Shown here piece by piece: positions 7,228-14,194 of a stretch of DNA of 14,812 nt (within the stretch, counting starts at the first letter, position 1; each line of letters begins with the position of its first letter). A model generated the notes under the pieces. That model was given only the letters and a program-made list of their open reading frames with translations, was not told where the DNA came from and did no database searches. Where the stretch lies: the NCBI GenBank assembly GCA_905210855.1, contig CAJLYL010000036.1:1-14812 (forward strand). Direction: 5' to 3'. Made by a program: the position numbers and the translations under genes. The stretch is from an uncultured Clostridia bacterium. Lineage in GTDB: Bacteria > Bacillota > Clostridia > UMGS1810.

Positions 7228-7311
7228 AGTGAAAAGTGAACAGTGAATAAGTGATGTTGAAAATCGCTGCGGCGATTTTCTTCAATCAATCTTCTTTATT
7301 CGTTTTTCACT
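7228..7311. repeat. Palindromic MITE-like repeat between atpG and atpD
   Basis: Ends are AGTGAAAA (7228-7235) and its complement TTTTCACT (7304-7311). The centre is a nine-pair hairpin, GAAAATCGC / GCGATTTTC, around 7259-7280. The left arm has repeated GTGAA words (GTGAAAAGTGAACAGTGAA). It interrupts the atp operon without breaking a gene. No transposase is present, so it would be a non-autonomous element if mobile. Confidence 0.65.
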
Positions 7312-7319
7312 CTCAATTT

Positions 7320-8201
7320 TTATTTCTTCTTCGCCTTTGCGCCGCCGATAACCTCTGTTATCTCCTGGGTTATAGCCGCCTGTCTGCTGCGGTTGTACTG
7401 CACGGACAAATCGTGCAGCATATCGTTGGCGCTGTTGTTTGCCGACTGCATAGCCGTCATGCGCGCATTCTGCTCGCTGCAAAACGACTCAACCAGCGCG
7501 CCGTAGATGAATCCGGCTATATAGTTCGGCACTATGGAGTCTATCACCGCGTTTGCGTTGGGGTGAAATTCCATCTCGCCCGGGTAGATATCCTCGCCCA
7601 TCTGCGCCAGTTTGAGCTTTGCAAGCGGCAGAATCAGCTCTGCCACAGCCTCGCACTGCATGGCGTTGCGCATCCTTGTGTAGACAATGTACACCTCGTC
7701 AAGCTGCTTGCGCTGATACAAATCCACAACGGTGTCCATTATGTCGCGCGCCGCGTGGATAGACACATTCTGCGGAGTGTAGTCAAAGTTCTTTGCCATC
7801 TTCATTTCCTTAGCCGCAAAATAGTGCCTGCCCGTCTCGCCGACCGCCATAATGTAGTTGTCCGCCTTGTCGGGCGACATAACCTCCTCCGCCTTTTTAA
7901 TCACATTCAGGTTATACGCTCCGGCAAGCCCCTTGTCCGAGGTTATCACCAGGCAGCCGACTTTTTTTCTGTTGTCGCTGTCTGCCGCCGGATTGCGGAA
8001 AAACACACTCTCCACGTCCGGTGCGTGGCAGAGAATGTTGCCGATAGTGCTTGACAGCGCATTGAAATAAGGCTCTGCCGCGGCAAGCGCCTCTTTTGCC
8101 TTGGTCAGCTTTGATGATGATATCATATACATGGCGCCCGTTATCTGCTGAGTCTGTTTGATGCTCTTTATTCTTGCCTGTATTTCGCGTGCGTTAGCCA
8201 T
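7320..8201 (-). CDS. atpG: F1 ATP synthase gamma subunit
   Basis: A 293-residue gamma subunit, the rotating central shaft. Both conserved ends are present: N-terminal ANAREIQARIKSIKQTQQIT followed by GAMYMISSSKLTKA, and C-terminal MTAMQSANNSANDML with RSRQAAITQEITEVIGGA, which form the coiled coil in the alpha-beta ring. The middle has the usual SDKGLAGAYN segment. The start is ATG 8201, with GAGGGTGA just upstream; a TTG two codons earlier is less likely. It lies 12 bases after the stop of the fused delta-alpha gene. Confidence 0.97.
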   Translation of the reverse strand: MANAREIQARIKSIKQTQQITGAMYMISSSKLTKAKEALAAAEPYFNALSSTIGNILCHAPDVESVFFRNPAADSDNRKKVGCLVITSDKGLAGAYNLNVIKKAEEVMSPDKADNYIMAVGETGRHYFAAKEMKMAKNFDYTPQNVSIHAARDIMDTVVDLYQRKQLDEVYIVYTRMRNAMQCEAVAELILPLAKLKLAQMGEDIYPGEMEFHPNANAVIDSIVPNYIAGFIYGALVESFCSEQNARMTAMQSANNSANDMLHDLSVQYNRSRQAAITQEITEVIGGAKAKKK

Positions 8202-8213
8202 ATGCAATCACCC

Positions 8214-10244
8214 TCAATCCTTGTCGGCGGACGGCTGATATTTTTCTTTGCAAAAATCCTCCGCCGCCTTGACTATTCGCTCCGAGAGCGAATCCGACAG
8301 GGCGTTTGTCGCCTCTATCTCGTCTATTATGTCGTGATGATGCGTCACAAACTCGTCCGCCAGCTCGCGGCGGAAAGCCGTCATATCGGCAATCGGCACG
8401 GGCATAAATGCCTTGTGGGTTGCCGCGCACAGCGTAACCACCTGTTCCCAGCGCGGCAGGGGAGAGCAGAGCGGCTGCTTGAGCAGCTCCATAAGCCCCT
8501 TGCCGTAGGCAAGCTGACGCTTGGTGTTGTCGTCCAAATCCGAGCTGAACTGTGTGAAAATCTCCATCTCGCGGTACTGCGCCAAATCTATACGCAGGCT
8601 GCCGGCGGCTTTTTTCATAGCCTTTGTCTGAGCGGCGCCTCCCACACGCGATACCGACAGACCCACGTTTACAGCCGGCCTCATGCCGGAGAAAAACAGA
8701 CTGCTCTCGAGGAAAATCTGTCCGTCCGTAATTGAAATAACGTTTGTCGGAATGTATGCCGACACGTCGCCTGCCTGGGTCTCTATGACAGGCAGAGCCG
8801 TTATCGAGCCGCCGAGGTCATCGCGCAGATTGCACGAGCGCTCGAGCAGCCTCGAATGCAGATAAAACACATCGCCCGGGTACGCCTCCCGTCCGGGGGA
8901 GCGCTCGAGCAGAAGCGATATTGCCCTGTATGCTACGGCGTGTTTTGACAGGTCATCATACACAATGAGCACATCCTTGCCCTTGTACATAAAGTATTCC
9001 GCAAGCGAGGTGCCCGAATACGGCGCAATATACTGCAATGAAGCCGGCTCGCTTGCCGACGCACTGAGCACCACGGTGTAGTCCATAGCGCCGTGCTTTT
9101 TCAGCGTGTTTATTACCTTTGCAACGGTGGATGTCTTTTGACCGATTGCAACATATATGCACACAACATCCTTGCTCTTTTGGTTGAGGATGGCGTCAAC
9201 GGCTATGGAGGTTTTGCCCGTCTGTCTGTCGCCGATGATGAGCTCTCGCTGACCTCTGCCGATAGGGAACATGGAGTCAATGGACAGTATGCCTGTCTCC
9301 ATGGGCACAGAGACGGATTTTCGCTCGGCAATGCCGGGCGCAGGGTTTTCTATGGGGCGGTAGTCCTCCGCCTTTATCTCACCGCCGCCGTCTATCGGCG
9401 CGCCGAGTGCATTGACCGCCCTGCCCAGGAAGCCCTCGCCTACGGGTATGCCGGCGTTTCTGCCGGTTCGCACTACTCTTGTTCCCTCAGCGATGTTGTC
9501 GTCCGAGCCGAAGAGTATGCAGCCGATTTCGTTGCGTCTGATCTCCTGCACCATGCCCTTTGTGCCGTCGTCAAAGATGACTATCTCGCCGTACATCACA
9601 TGATCCATGCCGTCTATGCGCACAATGCCGTCGCCGACCCATTTTACAAAGCCGACTTCTCTTGTTTTTGCTTCAAGCTCAAAATCTTCTGTTTTGCTTT
9701 TGAGCAGAGATATGATGCCGTCTATGCTCTCGCCCTTGCCGGGGTGGAGATTTTCAATCTGCTCCTTGTACTGTTTGAGCCTGCCGGCGCTGCTCCAGTC
9801 GTACTCGTCGTTGCCGACGGAGATTATGAAGCCGGAAACAAGGCTCTTGTCCTCAATCATGACAAGGTCGATTTCCGCGTTATATTTCTTTGAGAGAAAC
9901 CTCAGAATTCCGTTCCTTTGAGCGTCATTCGGTGCGGTGACATATTTCACAACCGCGCGCAGCTTTCCTGCGGACACAGGTTTTTTTATGCGATACTGCG
10001 CAAACACGCTTGATATGAGGTCTGCGTCGTCATTATCGCATATCAGTTTGAGAAAATCCCTCACCTCGGACGGAAAAACCGTGTCGGCTATGGTGTGTTT
10101 TCTGCTTATCTCCACAGTGGGGTTGCACAGCTCGTCCCTAATCTCGGGCACTGCCTCAAAGATTCTCTCCGCCTGCTCGACAGCCTCATGGGATACTCCG
10201 AATTCGTGCAGCTCCTGCACATATTTTTCAATTCTCTGATTCAC
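8214..10244 (-). CDS. atpA: Fused F1 ATP synthase delta-alpha subunit
   Basis: One uninterrupted frame of 676 residues encodes delta and alpha together (positions below counted from GTG 10253, three codons earlier). Residues 1-85 match the helical N-terminal domain of delta (LCNPTVEISRKHTIADTVF). Residues 90-166 match its C-terminal domain (IEDKSLVSGFIISVGNDEYD). After a linker (about 167-195), alpha begins at TREVGFVKWVGDGIVRIDGMD. Alpha shows Walker A GDRQTGKTS (341-349), ALPVIETQAGDVSAYIPTNV and the signature RPAVNVGLSVSRVGGAAQ with the arginine finger. The alpha part, about 490 residues, is complete. No good internal start lies at the junction. GTG 10244 is preferred because GCGGGTGA lies five bases before it. 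The gene overlaps atpF by 17 bases. It would serve as both stator cap and nucleotide-binding alpha. Confidence 0.95.
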   Translation of the reverse strand: MNQRIEKYVQELHEFGVSHEAVEQAERIFEAVPEIRDELCNPTVEISRKHTIADTVFPSEVRDFLKLICDNDDADLISSVFAQYRIKKPVSAGKLRAVVKYVTAPNDAQRNGILRFLSKKYNAEIDLVMIEDKSLVSGFIISVGNDEYDWSSAGRLKQYKEQIENLHPGKGESIDGIISLLKSKTEDFELEAKTREVGFVKWVGDGIVRIDGMDHVMYGEIVIFDDGTKGMVQEIRRNEIGCILFGSDDNIAEGTRVVRTGRNAGIPVGEGFLGRAVNALGAPIDGGGEIKAEDYRPIENPAPGIAERKSVSVPMETGILSIDSMFPIGRGQRELIIGDRQTGKTSIAVDAILNQKSKDVVCIYVAIGQKTSTVAKVINTLKKHGAMDYTVVLSASASEPASLQYIAPYSGTSLAEYFMYKGKDVLIVYDDLSKHAVAYRAISLLLERSPGREAYPGDVFYLHSRLLERSCNLRDDLGGSITALPVIETQAGDVSAYIPTNVISITDGQIFLESSLFFSGMRPAVNVGLSVSRVGGAAQTKAMKKAAGSLRIDLAQYREMEIFTQFSSDLDDNTKRQLAYGKGLMELLKQPLCSPLPRWEQVVTLCAATHKAFMPVPIADMTAFRRELADEFVTHHHDIIDEIEATNALSDSLSERIVKAAEDFCKEKYQPSADKD

Positions 10245-10725
10245 TGTCGTCACCCGCTTTATTCAAAAATTCGTCGTAAAGTCTGCCGTCGTCTGCTTTT
10301 GCCTCCTGCACACCCACGATTTTTGCCGCAGCCTGAGCGGCAAGCTCGGTTATGTGGCTCTGCATCTCCTGCATTGCCCTTTCTTTCTCCGCCTGAGCGT
10401 CCTTCTGCGCGCGCTCGGTTATCTCCTGCGCGTTTTTCTCCGCGGATGTGACTATTCTGTCGTACTCCGCCTTTGCCTTCGCTCTGGCATCCGTTATGAC
10501 AGCTTCGCCGTCCTCCTTGGATTTTGCCATGCGGTCGTTATATTCATCATAGAGTTTTTGCGCGTTTTTCTGCGTTTCATCTGCGTCGGAGATCTGTTTT
10601 TCTATCTCTTCCTGTCTTTTTGCAATGATGTTGTTGACAGGTTTGAAGAGAAATTTCTTCATCAGCGCATACAAGATGAGCAGATTGATTGCCGCAAAAA
10701 GCAAGCCCCAGTTTAAGCTTAACAT
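10228..10725 (-). CDS. atpF: F0 ATP synthase subunit b
   Basis: A 165-residue b subunit, the peripheral stator stalk. One N-terminal membrane segment (about residues 4-24, WGLLFAAINLLILYALMKKF) is followed by FKPVNNIIAKRQEEIEKQI, typical of the family, and a long charged helix rich in Lys, Glu and Ala up to about residue 140. ATG 10725 has AAAGGAAG 12 bases upstream, a rather long gap. It is the first gene of the operon here. No atpB or atpE is found upstream, although they normally precede atpF. The end overlaps the start of the delta-alpha gene. Confidence 0.95.
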   Translation of the reverse strand: MLSLNWGLLFAAINLLILYALMKKFLFKPVNNIIAKRQEEIEKQISDADETQKNAQKLYDEYNDRMAKSKEDGEAVITDARAKAKAEYDRIVTSAEKNAQEITERAQKDAQAEKERAMQEMQSHITELAAQAAAKIVGVQEAKADDGRLYDEFLNKAGDDSESEN

Positions 10726-10763
10726 AATTTATCTGCACTTCCTTTCGATAGATTTTGATAGTG

Positions 10764-10769
10764 ATTATA
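10764..10769 (-). promoter_or_regulatory. Possible -10 box of the atp operon
   Basis: TATAAT on the minus strand, about 39 bases before the atpF ATG. No convincing -35 is seen at 16-18 bases upstream, so this is only a candidate, supported because no coding sequence lies further upstream. Confidence 0.35.
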
Positions 10770-10864
10770 ACCGGTGTTGTGTATATTTTGTTTTTGCGCG
10801 TTTAAAACTTTGTGCCGTCATGCGTGTCGATGAATGAATCCATCCGTCGCTATCGGAATAATCC

Positions 10865-10945
10865 GTATGGGCGGGGTTCTGCTCCGCCCGTTTGAGGGAA
10901 TCGCGGAATTCACATAAAACGGGCAGAGCAGAGCCCTGCCCCTAC
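10865..10945. repeat. Inverted pair of 29-nt GC-rich palindromic units (BIME-like)
   Basis: Unit A (10865-10893, minus strand) and unit B (10917-10945, plus strand) agree at 25 of 29 positions. Each begins AAACGGGC, contains GAGCAGA in the middle and ends with GCCC and TAC. Each is a small hairpin itself, and the pair can form one large hairpin across a 23-base spacer. The arrangement is like bacterial REP doublets. Confidence 0.7.
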
Positions 10946-11248
10946 CGCCAAACGAAGATTTCACGCAAAGGCGAGGGTGTATATATTATATTTTAAAAAC
11001 CGATAGCAGCAAACAGGGTTCCCAAAAAGGCGGTAGCGCAGCGTGCCTTTTCACCCTTCGGGTACACGGTGGGAAAAAGGAGAAACAGCAAAGCGAGTAA
11101 GCTGTAAATCTCCGATTTGCAGCGCACGATTGGTTTGCTCTCTTTTTCGGGGCGATGTGGACATCGACCCCTACACCTCATCACCGCCTTACGGCGGAGC
11201 TTCTCCTCAAGGAGAAGCCTTTTACGCGGCGAAAGCATTCTGCCAACG
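10946..11248. repeat. Gene-free region of mixed short palindromes
   Basis: No credible gene is present. It contains AAAAGGC...GCCTTTT (about 11025-11051), a GGGGCGATG / CATCGaCCCC palindrome (11149-11171), CCGCC-TTAC-GGCGG (11184-11197) and GCTTCTCC-TCAA-GGAGAAGC (11199-11218), arranged one after another. These resemble dispersed intergenic repeats. An 81-codon open frame on the minus strand crosses them but reads as translated repeat. Confidence 0.55.
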
Positions 11249-11249
11249 G

Positions 11250-11336
11250 ATGTGTATGTATTTTTTATTCTCAGACGACGAGTTCAGCGCTGCTGCACTG
11301 CTGTTCGAGGAGTCCGAATAAAAAATACATACACAT
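11250..11336. repeat. Long palindrome with 21-bp perfect arms
   Basis: The left arm 11250-11270 (core TGTGTATGTATTTTTTATTC) and right arm 11316-11336 (core GAATAAAAAATACATACACA) are exact complements. The 45-base centre is GC-richer and contains CAGCGCTG and triplet-like GCTGCTGCACTGCTG. It is not a standard terminator, as no U-run follows the stem. It lies downstream of the kinase gene. Confidence 0.75.
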
Positions 11337-11414
11337 ACGGCACAAAACTCCATGCGTTCAAAAATAAAATATATACCACCGAGCCGACACACCCACTCGC
11401 CTTTTAATCTCCCC

Positions 11415-12692
11415 CTACCGCTCCGCATTCAATATAACACACGCCGTCAGCACCCCGTCATCAAAACTGTATCTGATGTCGCCGTTGTATTTGCTTATCG
11501 CCGCAACCATGCCGGCTATGCCTATGCCGCGGTTTTTAATCATGTTGTTTTCTATGCAGATGTCGCTCCTGCACGGATTGCTGCACACTATAACGGTCTT
11601 GTCCGCCACCGTGTGCACATTCACCTTTATCACACCGTCCACTCCGCACTCCACACAGCCGTTCACCGCGTTTTCAAGCAGATTTGACAGCACCGCCACA
11701 AAATCTATGTCCGCAATGGGCGTGTTCTCCCCCGTGTCCGCCTCGGCAGATACGGATACGCCCCTCATCCTTGCCCTCGCGCAAAAATTGTTCAGTATGG
11801 CGTTCACCGTCGCATTGGGGCAAAAACTGCTCACGCCGCCGCCCCTCAGACTGTCGTTGTATTTGTCCATGTATTTCAGCGCGTCGTCCGTGTCGCCTTT
11901 CTCAAGCATGGCTGCTATGTTGCGCATATGGTGCCTGAAATCATGGCGCACGGTCTTCGCCGTCAGCTCATTCTCCCTCGCGATCTTAAGCTGCTTTTCC
12001 AGATAGGCAATGTTCCGGTTGATAAGCTCCGCGTCGCTCTCCTTTATCATGGACTCAACCGTGCCGAAAATCACCCACAAAATCGAGGCATACAGCAAAA
12101 CCGCCGCCGCAAAAATCGGGATGTACCTGCCGATGTGCGCATAATCGGAATGAAACCTGACAAGGCACAGCGCAAAGATTATCAAAAACAGCACGGAAAC
12201 GCCCGATATGGAATACCACGCCCTGCGGTGCTTGCCCGACACCGCCCTCACGGCGGGCCGCAGAAAACGAATGTAGACAAACGCCGCCGGAATAAACAAA
12301 ACCGTCCTTATGATGTTGCGCGCGTAATACACAACCGTGTCGGACGAATCGGCAAAAAACACGCTGCAAAGGATGAGCGAAACGCACACAAACACGCAGA
12401 ACACGTCCGCATAGCTGATGAACAGAAAAATCTTTTTGCACAGCAAATCCGCACTGGTGAGCGCAAAGACTAAAAACGCCGCAATAATGGTGGTTGTAAA
12501 CGCTGCGCCATAGTAAACGGTGCTCTCGCCGAATACCGCGTAAGCCGCGGTAACGGTGAGCACAAACGCCGCGCAGAATATTGAGTAAATAAGCCCCGTT
12601 TTCTTCACAGAATATTTCGGCTCGGTCATCGCCCAAAAGGAAATCAAGTGCGAAACGGCGAGCAATATCCAAGCTGCTATCATATGTATCAT
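11415..12692 (-). CDS. GHKL-domain sensor histidine kinase, AgrC-like (HPK10)
   Basis: A 425-residue membrane kinase. About six hydrophobic segments fill residues 1-210, followed by a helical stretch (215-245). The H-box is KTVRHDFRHHMRNI with probable phospho-acceptor His250. The ATPase part has N-box LSNLLENAVNGC (335-346) and G-box KNRGIGIAGMVAAI (386-399). This layout is that of AgrC-type kinases that sense peptides or other membrane signals and signal to LytTR regulators. ATG 12692 overlaps the TGA of the LytTR gene (ATGA), with GGGAGG ten bases upstream, so the two are coupled. No signal-peptide precursor gene (AgrD-like) was found nearby. The signal is unknown. Confidence 0.9.
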   Translation of the reverse strand: MIHMIAAWILLAVSHLISFWAMTEPKYSVKKTGLIYSIFCAAFVLTVTAAYAVFGESTVYYGAAFTTTIIAAFLVFALTSADLLCKKIFLFISYADVFCVFVCVSLILCSVFFADSSDTVVYYARNIIRTVLFIPAAFVYIRFLRPAVRAVSGKHRRAWYSISGVSVLFLIIFALCLVRFHSDYAHIGRYIPIFAAAVLLYASILWVIFGTVESMIKESDAELINRNIAYLEKQLKIARENELTAKTVRHDFRHHMRNIAAMLEKGDTDDALKYMDKYNDSLRGGGVSSFCPNATVNAILNNFCARARMRGVSVSAEADTGENTPIADIDFVAVLSNLLENAVNGCVECGVDGVIKVNVHTVADKTVIVCSNPCRSDICIENNMIKNRGIGIAGMVAAISKYNGDIRYSFDDGVLTACVILNAER

Positions 12693-13243
12693 TTTTTTGT
12701 TGCCTCCCTGCAGTAGAATTCAAAATACTGTTCACGGACGCTGTTTCTGAGCCGTCTCGGCACAGGCACACTCTTACCGTTTGTCATCAAAAGGTCGCTT
12801 TGCAAAAAGCTCTGCACACACCGAAGATTCACTATGTACGACGCCCCCACAGATATAAATCCGTCTGTCGGCGCAAACAGATTTTTGATGTCCGTCAGCG
12901 TCATGCGTGTGTTCAGTGTCACGCCCGATTTAAGATAAATCTCTACTCCGTGATTTCTCGCCTCGCCATACAGCACCCTATGCAAATCAACCCTGTGCAC
13001 ATCGCGTCCGCAGTTTATGGGCACAAACAGGCGTTTTTCGCGCCTTTCCGCCGCGCGGTCGAGCGCCTTGTCCGCGCCGTTCATCAGCGCCTTGTACAGC
13101 GCAACCCTCGGCAGAATCGTCTGAATAAGGGTTTTCATCTGATTTTTGCTTTTGTTTTTTGTGTTGCCAATCAGCACAGCAAGCGTTTTTTCCTGCTCTT
13201 CATACAGCTTAGCGCCGCTTTCCGCGCCGAATTCATCAAGCAA
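12689..13243 (-). CDS. LytTR DNA-binding regulator without receiver domain; chimeric N-terminus
   Basis: The C-terminal part (about residues 72-180) is a clear LytTR domain: HRVLYGEARNHGVEIYLKSG, DGFISVGASYIVNLRCV, and a tail PVPRRLRNSVREQYFEFYC often seen beside AgrC-like kinases. The receiver domain normally in front is missing. Instead residues 1-55 (LDEFGAESGAKLYEEQE, QTILPRVALYKALM) resemble the start of ATC-hydrolase-like proteins (L-2-amino-thiazoline-4-carboxylate hydrolase family); that likeness is by eye. The open frame begins only at TTG 13243, with a poor ribosome site. An ATG at 13278 in another frame (MKIKQQNGIKNF) would join it after a -1 shift at A-AAT-TTT (around 13250). So the gene may be frameshifted, use a downstream start such as ATG 13138, or use recoding. 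It shares the promoter with the kinase. Confidence 0.75.
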   Translation of the reverse strand: MLDEFGAESGAKLYEEQEKTLAVLIGNTKNKSKNQMKTLIQTILPRVALYKALMNGADKALDRAAERREKRLFVPINCGRDVHRVDLHRVLYGEARNHGVEIYLKSGVTLNTRMTLTDIKNLFAPTDGFISVGASYIVNLRCVQSFLQSDLLMTNGKSVPVPRRLRNSVREQYFEFYCREATKK

Positions 13244-13328
13244 AAATTTTTTATTCCGTTTTGCTGTTTTATTTTCATCACCGTTTCATCTCCGTGCGGT
13301 TTGCATATTTTTTTATGCTGTTTTTTGT

Positions 13329-13348
13329 GGGCGATGCACACATCGCCC
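13329..13348. repeat. GGGCGATG palindrome in the LytTR leader
   Basis: GGGCGATG-CACA-CATCGCCC, a perfect eight-pair hairpin between promoter and gene. A close relative (GGGGCGATG-TGGA-CATCGaCCCC) lies at 11149-11171. It has no U-run on the minus strand, so it is not a terminator for the LytTR transcript. Confidence 0.65.
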
Positions 13349-13378
13349 CCCAAAAGCCTTATTGCACCACATATTTAA

Positions 13379-13407
13379 ATATTACCATACAGAAAGATAT
13401 CCGTCAA
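13379..13407 (-). promoter_or_regulatory. Sigma-A promoter of the LytTR-kinase operon
   Basis: On the minus strand, TTGACG (13407-13402), a 17-base spacer, and TAATAT (13384-13379). Start of transcription about 13372, giving a leader of about 95 bases to ATG 13278. The -35 overlaps the stop codon of the methyltransferase pseudogene. Confidence 0.65.
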
Positions 13408-14012
13408 TACCCTTTTTTGTTACAAATAACGGCAATGTCGCACGGCATACGCCCGTCAACAATATAATATTTCGCATTGCCGTATCCCATGCCGTCAAAA
13501 AACTCTTTGTACGTCTGACGGTCAAACTGTCGGTTGAATTTCGCTCCAATCAGCTCAAGAAAACGAACCGCCGCACGGCTTGAACCGACCGAATTGTCGA
13601 TATATGTGGGAATGATGAGCATTCCCTCCGGCTTGCAGACCCTCTCAAGCTCCTTCAGCGCAGCTTGGGGATTCTCCGGCAGATGAATTACATTTCCTGC
13701 GACAACCTTGTCAAAGGAATTATCGGTATAACTTAAATTTGTGATGTCGGCTTTTTCGATTTTTACATTTTTGCAATGCGCCGGCTTTTTCCGCGCCCGC
13801 GCAAGCATCCCGTCCGCATAATCGGTCGCAGTCAGCGAGCCGCAGCGGCTTGTAATGTCCGCGCTTATCGCGCCTGTTCCGAATGCACATTTCAAAACGC
13901 AGTCGCCCTTGTCTATAAACTCCGCAACGCTTTTGCCGAGGCGCGCTTACACCTTTTTGTTGTATATGTTTTCAAATAAATCGTAAACACCCGATATCTT
14001 GTCCCAAAACAT
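13404..14012 (-). pseudogene. Class I SAM-dependent methyltransferase with premature stop
   Basis: The full frame of 202 codons runs from ATG 14012 (MFWDKISGVYDLFENIYNKK) to TGA 13404. Codon 22 is TAA (13949-13947); the frame continues without shift as ARLGKSVAEFIDKGDCVLKC. One base change from a Tyr codon would explain it. After it come motif I CAFGTGAISADI (families usually have a C-x-C/G-TG pattern here), LTATDYADGMLARARKK, motif SFDKVVAGNVIHL and LERVCKPEGMLIIPTYID. The rest of the protein is intact, so the lesion is recent, or the stop is suppressed, or it is a sequence error. The methylated substrate is unknown. Confidence 0.85.
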
Positions 14013-14032
14013 AGTAAACCCCTGCTTTCTCC

Positions 14033-14156
14033 GTGAAATAGAGAGCTTACGCTCTTATGTGAAATGAAATAAATCCACGCGCCGCAGGCGCATTTCACAT
14101 TGCGCAGCAATATTTCACGCATGAAGTGCATTTCACAAATCCGAAGGATTTATTTC
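14033..14156. repeat. Array of small hairpins joined by ATTTCAC linkers
   Basis: Five hairpins follow each other: AGAGC-TTAC-GCTCT (14042-14055), GCGCC-GCA-GGCGC (14079-14091), ATTGC-GCA-GCAAT (14099-14111), GCAT-GAA-GTGC (14119-14129) and AAATCC-GAA-GGATTT (14137-14151). Three exact ATTTCAC linkers (14092, 14112, 14130) separate the later ones, and GTGAAAT, the complement, occurs at 14033 and 14059. GAAATAAATCC (14066-14076) can pair with GGATTTATTTC (14146-14156) to enclose the inner hairpins. Confidence 0.75.
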
Positions 14157-14160
14157 GTTG

Positions 14161-14193
14161 AAAAAAGCACTTGCATTAAGCAAGTGCTTTTTT
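14161..14193. terminator. Bidirectional terminator after the rRNA-tRNA operon
   Basis: AAAAAAGCACTTGC, loop ATTAA, GCAAGTGCTTTTTT: 14 pairs, with a T-run on either strand. On the minus strand it lies directly after the tRNA-Asn CCA end and would end the rRNA operon transcript. Confidence 0.92.
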
Positions 14194-14194
14194 C

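Noticed and set aside
7202..7285. N-terminal extension of the beta subunit by 28 codons
   Set aside because: The extension translates the palindromic element; the usual MNKGKIVQV start at 7201 has a strong ribosome binding site.
7251..8054. 267-codon open frame on the plus strand over atpG
   Set aside because: Antisense to the conserved gamma gene and starts inside the palindromic element.
9093..9893. 266-codon open frame on the plus strand over the delta-alpha gene
   Set aside because: Shadow of the strongly conserved alpha coding sequence, without a ribosome binding site or recognised motif.
10993..11238. 81-codon open frame on the minus strand
   Set aside because: It runs through several short palindromic repeats and its residues are their translation; no ribosome site stands before it.
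11222..11428. 68-codon open frame on the minus strand
   Set aside because: It is built from the 21-bp inverted repeat, visible as mirrored low-complexity residues, and has no family likeness.
14033..14156. CRISPR array
   Set aside because: Units are hairpins of 11-15 bases with 7-base linkers, too short for CRISPR repeats and spacers, and no cas gene is present.
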